Source of the DNA: Buxus sempervirens
Lineage: Eukaryota; Streptophyta; Magnoliopsida; Buxales; Buxaceae
Reading direction: 5' to 3'
DNA: 64,000 nucleotides
Assembly (NCBI GenBank): GCA_947561395.2
Contig: OX387185.1
Span: 35,816,213 to 35,880,212, forward strand
The notes below the pieces were generated by a model. That model did not search any database. It saw nothing but the letters and a program-made list of their open reading frames with translations, and was not told the DNA's origin. The position numbers and the translations under genes are program-made. Position 1 is the first letter of the stretch; each line of letters starts with the position of its first letter. Shown one piece after another: positions 1 through 11,212 of the stretch.

Positions 1-1212
1 AACTGGACAGCACCTATACCCTTACTTTGGACGCTCATAACTTCATCATCCGGATGAATTTTGGACCGAATCTAGAACCATGGGAAAGGTGAGGCTGTCT
101 AGTTTATTTCCACCAAATTTCATTAATTTCTATCAAACGGATTTTTGACACCTCTCTGTCGAAGTTGATTGGTCAGTTCAGGTTTCAATACAGAACTTGT
201 CACTTTGACGGAGCGCCATATGTTCGTTTTAAGTCCGATTAGAATGATTTTTGTTTTTTGGCACTCGTTTATGAGTCTATTTTCAAATCCAATTGGTTTC
301 ATAATTTTTTGACTCGATTTGAATTATTGGTAACCGATTTACTCGGAACTGTTCAACAGTACTTTTCTTGGTAAATTGGTGATCTTCGGGGCCTGTTCGG
401 GAGACCACCCAAGGCACATCCGAAGGAATTTTTGTATGAGGCTAGTTTCTTTGGAAAGATGGCCATACAGACTTCAATCACACCAAATTTCGTGGGTTTT
501 TATGGAGTGGATTGTTTTAGGTGATTTTCCAAAGTTGCCTACTTGCTACTTTTGATTTTCTCCGGCAGCAACTTTACAAGGAGCATAACTCCTACGTTTT
601 TACCCGGAATTGCTTGAAATTTTGCATGAGACTATTATTTACCATAATCTTTCAAATGGATTTGGTTTGATTTGATTTAAAATTGAATTTGAATGATTTC
701 AAGACAAATGGTATTACTTTTACAAAATTTCCCGGATTGCCTCAACTTGGTTTTGTACATTCTTTTGCTTGGATTTTTATCCTTTTATGACATTTTAGAA
801 ATGATATTGACATAAGAGAAGATCTAAAATCCATTTGGATCTTCATGTGAATATATCATACACTTGTTCCTTTTTCAAGGCTTTTCATGATTTTTTAGCA
901 AGCTTCCTATTTTCTTTTAGCATGAACAAACACTTGGCAACCACCTTGTGTGGGTGAATGGGGGTGCCTAACACCTTCCCCCGTTCATAATCTAATCCCC
1001 TTACCCATCTCTGGATTTGATTTTCAAGTAGGGTTATTTTTACCCTAGAATTTTCCTTTTAGCACTTTTTTGCTATTTTTGCTTATTTTTAATTCTTTTG
1101 GTGTCCATTCACACCCAAAATCTGAATGGTGGCGACTCTCCCAATTCTTACATTGAGCCCCGTGTGTTGACAGAGGGATGATCATTCCGGTGATTTTTTC
1201 CCGTGTCTCACA
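1..1212 (+). repeat. 5' LTR of element A (3' portion only)
   Basis: Matches about 41905-43117, the end of A's 3' LTR, with scattered substitutions, and ends GTCTCACA immediately before the PBS. The TATA box and dyad cassette of this LTR copy lie upstream of the window. Small open frames here have no family resemblance and are not genes. Confidence 0.92.
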
Positions 1213-1214
1213 AC

Positions 1215-1233
1215 TGGCGACTCTGCTGGGGAC
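1215..1233 (+). other. Primer-binding site of element A
   Basis: TGGCGACTCTGCTGGGGAC begins two bases after the LTR end. TGG at this spot pairs with a tRNA CCA end. The same 19 bases follow the LTRs at 43117 and, in reverse orientation, at 27682; a matching 18 bases lie at 60371-60388. From memory, Ogre/Tat elements use a tRNA-Arg type primer; the tRNA identity was not checked. Confidence 0.85.
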
Positions 1234-3103
1234 CTGTGGATTTAAGCCATGTTTTGTGTTTGTTCATACTTTATTCTTATTTGTGAAGGCTTGCTGTTTT
1301 GAAACTTTATGTGAACTTGCTTGAAATATCTAGCATGTTATTTTGTATGGTTAGAAGATTCATGAAGATATGGCATGTGTGAGGTGCGTAATTGTGCCTA
1401 GAAATTCGTTTAGGGAAAGCCTATCCCATAACATGATTTTTGTGTGCTTGATGATAACATGGCTAAATTTGGGGATTTAATGTCATATTTGGATGATGGA
1501 AATTAACCGCATGAATTCAGTAAATTTGGTAGGGATTTTTGGGGGTTTTCAAGCATGTTGTCCTCAATTAACACTTCTTGCATCCTATTTTAGTCGCTGA
1601 ATTTTTTTGGGCTTTAATGAGGCATGTCGAGCATAAAAAACCCATGAGCAAAAAATTCTGGAAATTCAGTGGGCATGTTGTTAGGTGCTGTTTTTTAGGC
1701 TTGAAATCGGGCATAAAACAATGTAACTTAAGCCCAAAAAATGAAGAAAAAATCTGGAAATTTCAGTGTATATGTTAGGGGTTTTCAAGCATCTTTCAAC
1801 CATCAAAACCTTTTTTTTATATCATGTCAAGTAGTGTTGAATTTTTAGGCTTAAATTTGGGTAGAAATGGTACACTTTGAGCATGAAAAAAGAGCATGAA
1901 ATCTGAGATTTAGGGAATGCTTTTGGGTTTCAAGCATGCTTCCATGGTTTAATTGTTGTTTGCACAAATAACATGTTTTTATACTACTTTTGGGCATGTA
2001 ATATTTTTGTGCATATTTGGTTGCTTTGGCTCTTGCTTGCTTGTATTTAGCTTCACTATTTTGTCATATGTACCTTGGCTTGAAATTGAATGCATGGCTA
2101 CGAAAAAGAGTGGCAAGGGGCTGGGACGTTGTGAATGTTACCTCAATGTTAAATTGCACTTTAGCACTTTAAACTATTTGCACAGCCTACCCATTACCTA
2201 TAGGAAGTTGAACCATGAATGTGTGTAGCTTGGCGCACCGAAGTCGTGACTTCGGAAAGCGAAAGTGAAAACATTTACCTTAGAATTTGGGTCAATGATG
2301 TGATGACAATGGGATCTGTGATTCGATTCCAGGCATCACTAGACTTGAGTTCTAAGTTGCCAATTAAGCCAAAACCCAAAAACCATACGCTTGAAGGTGG
2401 AGAAACACGTTTTCAGCTAAAAGCACACAATTGTGTTTGGGGAATTGGGTGTAAATGTGGGAAGGCCGTTTGCATGTTTTACAGGCCAAGGTACAATGTG
2501 AATACCATATTGAATGAAGGTAATACAAGGTGGCAAGGTAAAGCCATGTTCTTTTCATGAATTTGTGGAATTTTGCAAGTATGATGTCCAAGCCCAATTT
2601 AGGGCAAGTTTTGAAGGTTAAGTTAAGGTGAACATCAAGTGGGAATGAAAAAAACCTAATCTGGTGAAAAAATGAGTCAAAAATGGCCATTTCGGTATTA
2701 ACCGGCAACTCAGGCTGATTAAGAGTACTTTTCTTCATATCCGGTATATATTGCCGGATACAAAGGCTTATGCGTGTATCCGGTCATTGTTGCCGGATAC
2801 AATAAGACATATGCTTATCCGGTACTTAATGCCGGATACATGCAGAAAATGCATAAATGGGTTTTTTCAGCCCGAATTTTCAGAATAAAAAGCCTAAACA
2901 CTGTGGATAATCCTTAGGCACCCCAAAGAGAACATAAAAATGTTTCAAAAAAAATAATAATAAATATTCTTTTAGGATTTAACCTAAAGCAAGCTAAGGT
3001 GTCATATTTTTTTTATATCAATTCAATTCAAACATGTGTCAATCAAGCTTTGGAACTTGAAAACTGAGAAAATTCAGCAAATTTCAAAAACAAAAAACAA
3101 AAA
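1234..3103 (+). other. Untranslated leader of element A
   Basis: About 1.9 kb between the PBS and the tandem array. It is AT-rich and nearly identical to 43139-44602 and, in reverse orientation, similar to 25870-27660. Open frames up to 124 codons occur, but they are not preserved as proteins between copies. The only structured part I see is the dyad cassette at 2699-2838. No upstream ORF1 of the kind described in Ogre elements is recognisable. Confidence 0.7.
2699..2838. promoter_or_regulatory. Four-dyad cassette in leader of A (39-bp period)
   Basis: Four 23-bp inverted repeats start at 2699, 2738, 2777 and 2816, exactly 39 bp apart. Units 2-4 read TATCCGG-N9-CCGGATA with perfect 7-bp arms. 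Unit 1 (TAACCGG...CTGATTA) is degenerate here, but its counterpart in B (26276) is perfect. The 16-bp sequences between dyads are not conserved while their length is. I infer a protein-binding array. Confidence 0.85.
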
Positions 3104-3622
3104 ACCCTTGGTTGGTTATTTTTATCAATCAAGTTAAAAAATTTTAGGACATTTGGAAGCCTCAGAATATTCCAAGAACCTTTGTTTGGTCACGAGAACC
3201 ACTCAAAGTCAAAATTTTTAGGACATTTGGAAGCCTCAGAATATTCAAAAAAACCTTTGTTTGGTCACGAGAACCACTCAAAGTCAAAAATTTTTAGGAC
3301 ATTTGGAAGCCTCAGAATATTCCAAGAACCTTTGTTTGGTCACGAGAACCACTCAAAGTCAAAATTTTTAGGACATTTGGAAGCCTCAGAATATTCCAAG
3401 AGCCTTTGTTTGGTCATGAGAACCACTCAAAGTCAAAATTTTTAGGACATTTGGAAGCCTCAGAATATTCCAAAAAACCTTTGTTTGGTCACAAGAACCA
3501 CTCAAAGTCAAAAAATTTAGGACATTTGGAAGCCTCAGAATATTCCAAGAAACCTTTGTTTGGTTATTTCTACCAATCAAAACCAAAAATTTGGGGGACA
3601 CTTGGAAGCCCCAAAATATTCC
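3104..3622 (+). repeat. Tandem array of about 75-bp units upstream of gag (A)
   Basis: About seven units of 74-76 bp, each containing ACATTTGGAAGCCTCAGAAT and CCTTTGTTTGGTCA. The first and last units resemble the unit of element B (with TTGGTTATTT and ATCAATCAA), whereas the central ones share a derived variant. This indicates local expansion after A and B separated. Open frames across it simply reflect a period divisible by three and are not genes. Confidence 0.9.
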
Positions 3623-3811
3623 AAGCAAAAAATTAAAAAAAAAACAAAAAAAAAACCAAAAAATCTGGACTGGTGTTCACCTGACCTACTTGTCTACATT
3701 TATAGGGGTGTGTTTCAAATTAAATGGAAGCTGACTTGTGCCTTTGTTTTTCTTCCCCAGGTACACTTATTTGCAATCATTGCTCCCGTGACCAGATCCA
3801 AAGCCAGAGCC

Positions 3812-6800
3812 ATAAACACTGAAGAGAACCAAGCCCAAGCCACCGTACCCGCTCAAGACTTTGCTCAGCTGCAGGAGCAAGTGGCTGGTCTGGCCAAGAT
3901 GCTGGGGGACTTACTGGCGGCTCAGGCCCAGGCCCAAAACCAAGCATCTACCTCCCATCAAGCACCACTACCTCTGGCCTACATTCCACCTCCGGCTCAA
4001 CCCATGCCTGAGCCCATATCTGAACCGGTCCCTAAACCCATTCTGATCAGGGAAAATACAGCAGAATCCGAGAAAGAGCTGGAGAAGGAAAAAGCCAGAG
4101 AAGAGATGGAAAGGAAAATGCTGCTCAGGATAGAAAGGATTCAAGAAGAATTGAAAGAGGTAAAAGGAGGAAACAGCTATGGAGGAACCACCTTTGACGA
4201 TCTGTGCATGTATCCAGATGTATGCCTACAGGCCAAATTCAAGTGCCCGGACTTTGACAAATTTGACGGCACGGGCTGCCCTATGAGCCACTTAAAACTA
4301 TACTGCGGGGCCCTATGCCAATTTGGCCGGGAGGATGGCATACTGATCCAACTCTTCCAGAGGAGTTTGACCGGGTTAGCTCTTAGGTGGTTCGCTACAG
4401 TGGACCATGGAAAGATTAGGAGGTGGAAGGAATTGGATGACGCGTTCCTGGATCAGTACAAGTTTAACTCTGAGATCGTGCCGGACCAGTACGACATGAT
4501 GAGGATGAGCAAGGGGAAAGAGGAGCCGGTACGGCAGTACGCCAACAGGTGGAGAGAGGCCGCCTCCCAGGTCAGGCCACCTATGCAAGAACCGGAGATG
4601 ATCTCCACGTTCATGGGCACACTGGGGCAGCCCTTCTACAACCATTTGGTGGGTCAGATCACCACCAACTTTGCAGCCCTGTTGCAAGTGGCCGACCAGA
4701 TCGAGGAAGGGATCAGGTCAGGAAGGCTGATAGACTACTCTACTCTGACTGGGCAGTCTGATTCCTCTGCCTCCATGGCCCAGAAGAAAGGGGCTAGATT
4801 TAAAAAGACAGGGGCCCGAAAAGAAGGAGAAGTGAATCTGGTCCAGGCTCCTCCAGCCAAGAAGCCGCTCCATGCGAACATCTCTGCACCCCAGCAGGCC
4901 CAACATGCCTAGCACGCTTATCAGACCCCGCACAATGTCAATTTCTCTCCCTCCGTGCCTGCAAACCAGAGGAGGGCCTTTACTAAGGAGGAGCGAGAGG
5001 CCTGGATGGCAGCAAGAAGGAACAGAGTCTTTACTCCCCTTCCTGTGTCTCTTTCCCAGCTGTTACCCACATTGCTGAAAGGGGAGTATTTGACCTTGAA
5101 GGAGCCTAACCCAAATGCCCTTAAGGGTAGAAATTTTTATCCAGCAATCACATGCGATTATCACATGGGTGCACCGGGGCACTCTACTGACACTTGCTGG
5201 ATGCTGAAGCATGCGGTCCAGGACCTGTTGGACCAGAAGGCTTTGGTCTTTAACACTGCTGCACCCGCCCCGTCGGGGAATGATATTGGGCAGAACCCTC
5301 TGCCTTACCACAATGGGGTAGGCCCATCCAACTCTATCACAGCCATATCCACCACAAGAAGGGCCTTTGACCCATCTCAGCTCATAGCTCCCGTAGGGAC
5401 CACGGTCTAGGTCCGATTTTTCCAAGAGAAGGAAGAGGAGGAGATCAACATGGTCTCCCAGAAAAATAATCCTGCTGCTGAGGACATAAGCTCCTCTTTA
5501 AACCGGGTCTCTTCACTCATGGCCCAGATGAATACTGCAAGGCCTCCATTGGTCTTCAATTGCAGTCCACCCATTTGCTCACCATCCAAGCCATCAAAGG
5601 CTTCACTGGTCATCAACCTTGACCCCACCACTGCTTCCATTACTTCTTCTGTCCCCACAAAATCCAAGCTCCAACCCTTAGTTGTAAATGTTCAGCCAGC
5701 CCAGACTATCCCTGAACCGGCCCATACATCCCGGTCCAAACTCCAGCCGTTGGTGGTCAACAACCCTAAATTAGCCTATTCTGAGGCCGCTGTACCATGG
5801 AATTACAGCGAGGGAATCACGGCTACGGTTCCAGTGGTTAGGAACCAGAACCAGGAGGAGGTGAACCTCATGACGAGGTCGGGGAGATGTGCAGGGGGTG
5901 AGGAGAAAGAAAAGGAGACAGAAGCAGAAAAAGAAAAAAAAGAAAATGAAGAAAAAACAAAACAGAAAGGAAAGACAAAAATAGGAGAAGACACCCCCCA
6001 GGGTGCAGAAAATGAGGCAGCAGACCTCATTAAAATAATAAAAAAAAGTGAATTCAATCTTGTGGATCAGCTGAACAAGGTCCCGGCCCAGATTTCAATA
6101 CTGGGCCTTTTGCTGAATTCTGAAAAGCACAAGGATGTATTGTTAAGGGTGCTACAGAGTGCACACGTATCCCAGACAATCGATCCAGACCAGCTTGGCA
6201 AAATGGTTGGTCAAATCTTGTCACATAATGTGATAAGTTTCTCTGAATGTGAGATCAGCCCAGGTGGGTGTTATCATGTGGACCCTTTGCACATCACAGT
6301 GCTTTGTAAGGGCTGCATGATCGCACGGGTACTAATTGACAACGGGTCGGCGTTAAACGTTTGCCCGTTAATCACTTTTACGAAGCTTGGTCTGGACCAG
6401 TCAAGGATCAAGCAGAATCGGAGAATAGTGAGGGCTTTTAATTGCTCCAAGACCCACTCTCTAGGGGAGATTGAACTGGCGGTCACAATTGGGCCGAATA
6501 TCTTCAACGTCACATTTGAGGTGATGGATATACCCGCAGCCTTCAATCTGCTCCTAGGAAGGCCGTGGATACACTCGGCTAGGGCAATACAATCCACGCT
6601 CCACCAAAGGGTGAAATATGTAAGAGGGCAAAGGGTGATAACAGTCCTAGCCGAAAACTTGGTGCCTCCCATTGTGTCGCCTGATGTACCCTTAATAAAT
6701 GTGGACTTAACTGTTGACAAGATTGCGTTTCACTCATTTTAGTTCGAGACAGTCAATTACATACCTGGGGGGTGTGAGAAAGAAAAAAGAAAGGGGACCA

Positions 6801-7059
6801 CTGCAGAGAAAATGATAAAGAAAGTGATGGAGAAATACCACTTTCACCCGGGGAAAGGCCTGGGAATCAATTTGCAGGGGATGGTGGAGCCAATCACGGC
6901 TAAGAAACTGATCCCTAAAGTAGGGTTGGGCTTCAAGCCCAGAGGATGGAGGAGGATGAAGCATGAAGAAGGAGAGGAAAGAAGCAAAGGGAAATTCCCT
7001 CATTTAAGGGAAAGTTTTCCAAAACCCTCTTACATCATCCAATTGTCTCCTCCTATGGA
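3812..7059 (+). pseudogene. gag-pro: gag-pro of element A, decayed and cut by element B
   Basis: Encodes the Gag polyprotein and aspartic protease of A. The Gag domain is visible around 4200-4720, followed by a CHHC knuckle (C-X2-H-X5-H-X4-C) near 5150-5200. The protease active site D-N-G-S is near 6340, the LLLGRPW motif near 6550, and a G-patch-like segment (PGKGLG) near 6850. The start codon that is ATG in B and E is ATA at 3812. In-frame TAG stops lie at 4910, 5408 and 6740; the latter two align with Gln codons in the sister copies. A CCCCAG acceptor-like site lies at about 3755-3760, so gag may follow a leader intron. Element B interrupts the frame right after a conserved Asp-Gln; coding resumes at 29963. 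Confidence 0.9.
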
Positions 7060-7064
7060 CCAGT
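7060..7064. other. Target site duplication of element B, left copy
   Basis: CCAGT directly precedes the TGTGAGACA end of B and recurs at 29958-29962. Removing B with one copy restores the open frame of A across the junction, which confirms the insertion. Confidence 0.93.
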
Positions 7065-8944
7065 TGTGAGACATGGGGAAAAATCACCGGAATGATCATC
7101 CCTCCGTCAACACACGGGCTCAACGCAAAAACGGGAGAGTCGCCACCATTCATGATTTTGGGGTGAGAATGGACACCAAAGAGTTCAAAATAAGCAAAAA
7201 GTGAAAAAAGAAGCATTCTAGGATAAAAATAATCCTACTTGAAAATCAAATCCAGAGATGGGTAAGGGGATTAGATTATGAACGGGGAAAGGTGTTAGGC
7301 ACCCCCATTCATCCACACGAAGTGGTTGCCAAGTGTATGTTCATGCTAAAAAGAAAATAAGAAGCTTGCTAAAAATCATGAAAAAGCCTTGAAAAAGGAA
7401 CAAGTGTATGATATATTCACATGGAGATCCAAATGGATTTTAGATCTCCTCTTATGTCAATATCACTTCTGGAACATTAAAGAGGTGGAAATCAAAGCAC
7501 AAGTTGATCAAAACCAAGTTAAATCAAATCCGGGAATTTTGGTAAAAAGTAAGGTCCTTTGTCTTGAAATCATTCAAATCCAATTTCAAATTGATTCAAA
7601 CCAACTCTATTTGAAAGATTATGATAAATAAGGAACTCATGCAAAATCTCAAGTTAATCCGATAAAAATCCTAGGAGTTATGCTTCTTTGAAGTTGCTGC
7701 TGGGGATTTTTAAAAGTGGTAAGTGGGCAACTTTGGAAAATTGTCTAGAAAAATCCACTACATAAAAGCCCACGAAATTTGGTGTGATTGAAGTTTGTAT
7801 GGCCATCTTTCCATAGAAACTAGCCTCATACAAAAATCCCTTCGGATGTGCCTTGGGTGGTCTCCCGAACAGGCCCCGAAGATCACAGATTTACCCAGAA
7901 AAGTACAAATGAACAGTTCTGAGTAAATCGGCTACCAATAATTCAAATGGAATCCAAAAATTATGAAACCAACAGGATTTGAAAATAGACTCATAAAGGA
8001 GTACTCAGAAACAAAAATCACTCGAATCGGACTTAAAACGAACACATGGCGGTCCGTCGAAGTGACAAGTTCTGTACTTGAACCTGAACTGTCCACTTAA
8101 CTTCGACAGAGAGGTGTCAAAAATCCACTGGATAGAAATTTGTGAAATTTGGTGGACATGAACTAGACAGCCTCACCTTTCCCATGGTTCTGGAATCACC
8201 CCAAAATTCATCCGGATGATGAAGTTACGGACGTCCGAAGTAAGGGTACAGGTGCTGTCAAGTTAAGCCACTTTTGAAGAAAACCAAATCCGAAAATTGA
8301 CAAAAAGTGTGTGATTCGTGTGAGATGAATCCAAAACCTTTGAAAAGCATTTTAAAATACTCCAGAATTTGATTGAGGTCATTTATTTGAGATTTATCAC
8401 AATAAATGCAATAAACCCCAAATATGAGCCTATTCACCAAAAAGGTGTAATATGTGTGCAAAAGTGAAAAACCAAGCAAGATCCATACACATGCATATAG
8501 ATTCAACAAAATAGGTTCTAGCATAGCCTAGGGTTCCGTTCCATTATCGTTTCCCTCTGTTCTCTTTAAGATAATCAAGGGTACTTTGAATATGGAACGG
8601 TTTACAATCAATCAAAAAGGCCTTATGCTACATAGGTTCTAGCACTAGGGTCAATCCCCAGTCTCGTTTCTCCTAGATCCGCCTTCACGTTTTACGGTTA
8701 GGGGAGTCTTGAGATACTTTGAGCCGGGGAAGGATTTCCACACATACAAACAAGGCTTTACACTACAGAAAGGTAGAAGAAGAGATCTAGATCTAGGAAT
8801 GTAAAGACAGAAAATAAAAAGAAAAGTTGAGGCTTACCTGAGTTCTGGAGGCGATTCCACAGCGGTTTTCTTCTTCTCTTGGAGTTCTTCTTTACGAGAA
8901 TTCAAAACAAGAGTTGAGTGTCATTTGCTCAAGGAGGAGGCTCC

Positions 8945-8952
8945 TATTTATA
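8945..8952 (-). promoter_or_regulatory. LTR promoter TATA box (B, 3' LTR)
   Basis: TATAAATA on the minus strand inside GCCTATAAATAGG. It is identical in context to the boxes at 29562, 41186 and 51344, and lies 157 bp downstream of the dyad cassette in element orientation. Confidence 0.75.
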
Positions 8953-9109
8953 GGCAAGGGCTAAGGTCATTGGTAGACACAACTTAATGTCTAGAACCCC
9001 TCCAACCTTAACCCTAAGGTCATTTCCGCGATTTCCCCTCATTTAATGAGGGACATGATGGTAAAAGTGAAAAGCTCTCGGAAAACCCTAATTTTGAGCA
9101 AACTTAAGG

Positions 9110-9249
9110 TATCCGGTATATCAGACCGGATAACAAAGGGCCTTAAGGTATCCGGTACATGGTACCGGATACACTAAGGCTCACATGTATCTGGTATGAG
9201 TATCCAGATACGGGAAGGAGTACTTGTATCCGGATTGAGTATCCGGATA
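9110..9249. promoter_or_regulatory. Four-dyad cassette in 3' LTR of B
   Basis: 23-bp dyads start at 9110, 9149, 9188 and 9227, exactly 39 bp apart. Three have arms TATCCGG/CCGGATA. The third reads TATCTGG/CCAGATA, changed symmetrically in both arms relative to the right LTR, where the left arm is intact. Confidence 0.88.
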
Positions 9250-9340
9250 CAGGTAAAAGTTTATTTTCTTCAAATTCTGTGCTGGCTTTCCAGGAGATAA
9301 TGATTTTTGATGATTGTTTGTGCAATTTGGGGTGTCTACA

Positions 9341-9355
9341 ACTGCCCCTCTTTGC
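9341..9355 (-). other. Polypurine tract of element B
   Basis: On the minus strand GCAAAGAGGGGCAGT abuts the TGTAGACACC start of the 3' LTR. The equivalent tracts in A (40760-40774) and F (50918-50932) are nearly identical, as expected of the plus-strand primer. Confidence 0.8.
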
Positions 9356-9933
9356 GGGAGCTGCGAAGCAGTGAGCTGCAAAGAGTAGACAAGCCCAAAT
9401 TGCATTCCCTTGAGCATGATTTGCTCGGTTTAATTCAATTTCTGTAGAAAACAATTTTTGAGTGGAGATTTGCCAAAAAGCCCTCACTTTAAGGGGGGCA
9501 TCTCTCCAAGAGTTCTTAAATTCCACTGAGCCCTTTGTGGCTGTGAAGTGGATTTTAAGCCCAAAAATAGGATTTTTTTGAAAAACTGATTTTTTATCAA
9601 ACCAAGTTGAAAATTGAGTGGATATCATCCTTTTGACCAGGCACATTTCCCAAGGTTGTCCTAAATTCCACAGAGCTCTCGTGGCTGTGAGGTGGATTTC
9701 AAGACAAAAATAGGAATTTTAGAAAATAGAAATTGTAGCACAATTTTGCTCTTTCCTTTTCCTTCTCTTTTTTTTCTTTTCTTCTTTTTTTTTCTTTCTT
9801 TTTTCTTTTCTCTTTTTTTTTCTTTTTTTTTCTTTTTTCTTTTCTTCTTTTTTTTCTCTATTTTTCCCTATTTTTTTCTCTATTTTTCTGTTTTTTTCTA
9901 TTTTTTTATATTTTTTTTTCTTTTTTTCTTTGG
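9356..9933 (-). other. 3' untranslated zone of B, with duplicated motif and pyrimidine tract
   Basis: Two copies of a roughly 50-bp block containing a CACGAGAGCTCAGTGG-like core (near 9520 and 9680; variants here) are followed at about 9740-9930 by an almost pure T/C tract on the plus strand. The same order occurs in F (50375-50770). In A the pyrimidine tract is fused to an intron of the antisense gene. Open frames here are low-complexity and not genes. Confidence 0.7.
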
Positions 9934-10023
9934 TATCCGGTAAATATATCCGGATAATCAAGGGTCTGCGGGTATCCGGCCTGAGTATCCGGATCCCGCA
10001 GGTTTACTTAAGTCGCGCGCGAC
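9934..10023 (+). promoter_or_regulatory. Promoter of antisense gene 1 (B): two dyads and GTCGCGCGCGAC palindrome
   Basis: Two 23-bp dyads start at 9934 and 9973 (39 bp apart) and are followed by a perfect 12-bp palindrome GTCGCGCGCGAC at 10012-10023. Element F keeps the same order on its minus strand (dyads at 50353 and 50314, palindrome at 50287-50298), although its dyad arms differ. I infer the gene 1 promoter, with transcription starting soon after the palindrome. Confidence 0.65.
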
Positions 10024-11212
10024 CGCGACTTTTCATTTCTTTCCTTCTTGCTCCGATTACTCAGGCCGGTCATCTCCTTCTTCTTCTTCACCCGACGGCT
10101 CTTCATCATTCTCCGGCGACCTCCGGCAACTCCGGTGCTCCCTATTGCTGCCGGCGACCCAACCTGGTTGCGCGACCAAGCCCTAGCTCGCCATTTTCAG
10201 GTTTTGCTCGATTCTGCTCGACAGTTTAAGCTCCGGCGATTCTCCGGCTTGATTTCTGGTGGTTCCTTTCGAGTTCCAGCAATCCATCCGATCCCTTTCA
10301 CTTGCAACCAGGTTTTTCTTGATCCTTAATCAGACAATGAATTTACTTTGGCATTTTTCAATCGACATTGCCATATTTCATATAATTTTAGCACCGAATT
10401 GCCACTTTCTCAATTTATTCTGCAAATTGGACTTGGTTGATTACTTCTCCATGCAAGTATGATCACTTGAAATTTCCAGAATATTTCTTTGCAATTGAAT
10501 CCTTGTATGAACTATTTTCGGCCTAGTTCTTTTCTGCTGGAATTTTTCAGACTTAAGGCCTTGTGCTTTGCTGTGATCATGCTTTCTTTTGTTCTTTGGT
10601 GGTATCCTTGAATTAATGCCATCTCAGAATTTTGGTCTATCGGCTGCTGATATGAACTGATGATGTCCTGCTGTTTGTATGCCAATGTTAGAACAAACTT
10701 TGCTTTCCTAATTCAGTTTTGTCATAATTCCTTAGAACTGTCTTGTTAGTGATATATTTTTTACTGTTCCTGGGCCAATTCCCAACCGGATGGTTCACGG
10801 TATGATTTTGCTTTTCCAGACTTGATGCCACATCTGTTCTTCTGGTCTTGCTCCTTCTTGATGCCTGTACTGACTGCCAATGGATTACAAGCTTTTGCTC
10901 ACTTTCCACTTTGCTATGAATTTTTCTTAATTAACTGTCCAATCTGGATTTCTGCAATTCTACTTGCTTTTGATGCCTTGACCTTCCCGCTCCTCATATC
11001 CTGGAACCATAGCATACAGGAAATGTTAAGTATTGTAGGAATCTTTTAGAAAATGTTTCAAGATTAGAAACAGAAATATTCCTTACTTCAAAACTTTAGA
11101 GGTAACTTAGGTGAGGTAAAATTCCCATAATTTCGAAAAATAATCATGTAAAACTAGATATGCACCATAAGCAAAGCCAACTTTGAAATTTATAAAACAC
11201 TTCCCTGTGTAG
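10024..11212 (+). other. 5' UTR and leader intron of antisense gene 1 (B)
   Basis: The CT-rich first 290 bases resemble the minus strand of F at 50286-50000, including TCCGGCGA-type repeats. A likely donor follows CAACCAG at 10311 and an acceptor TGTGTAG directly precedes the ATG at 11213, giving a candidate 901-bp intron. Frames such as 10048-10329 are not conserved as protein in F. Confidence 0.5.

Larger units (their letters stand above)
7065..9340 (-). repeat. 3' LTR of element B
   Basis: 2276 bp, the same length as the right LTR at 27682-29957. Plus-strand ends are TGTGAGACA and TGTCTACA. In element orientation it holds the dyad cassette (9110-9249), then a TATA box (TATAAATA, complement at 8945-8952), then the conserved CTTCACGTTTTACGG motif (8683-8701). 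Open frames at 7389-7631 and 8258-8524 recur in the other LTR but resemble no protein. Confidence 0.95.

Noticed and set aside
1215..1233. tRNA gene at the PBS
   Set aside because: Only the 3'-end complement of a tRNA is present; no cloverleaf in the flanks.
1953..2560. Two open frames conserved at 43909-44516
   Set aside because: The two loci are near-identical DNA copies of an untranslated leader. The corresponding B sequence is not open over the same span, so the conservation is of DNA.
7389..8524. Frames of 80 and 88 codons present in both B LTRs
   Set aside because: LTR sequence 99% identical by origin; no family resemblance, and one lies on each strand.
9692..9961. Frames encoding poly-Phe or poly-Lys peptides; likewise 50282-50620
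   Set aside because: Direct translation of homopolymeric T/C or A/G tracts.
10048..10329. Upstream coding start for antisense gene 1
   Set aside because: The frame is not conserved in F, where the homologous 5' UTR has a different reading frame, and it is separated from the ATG by a likely intron.
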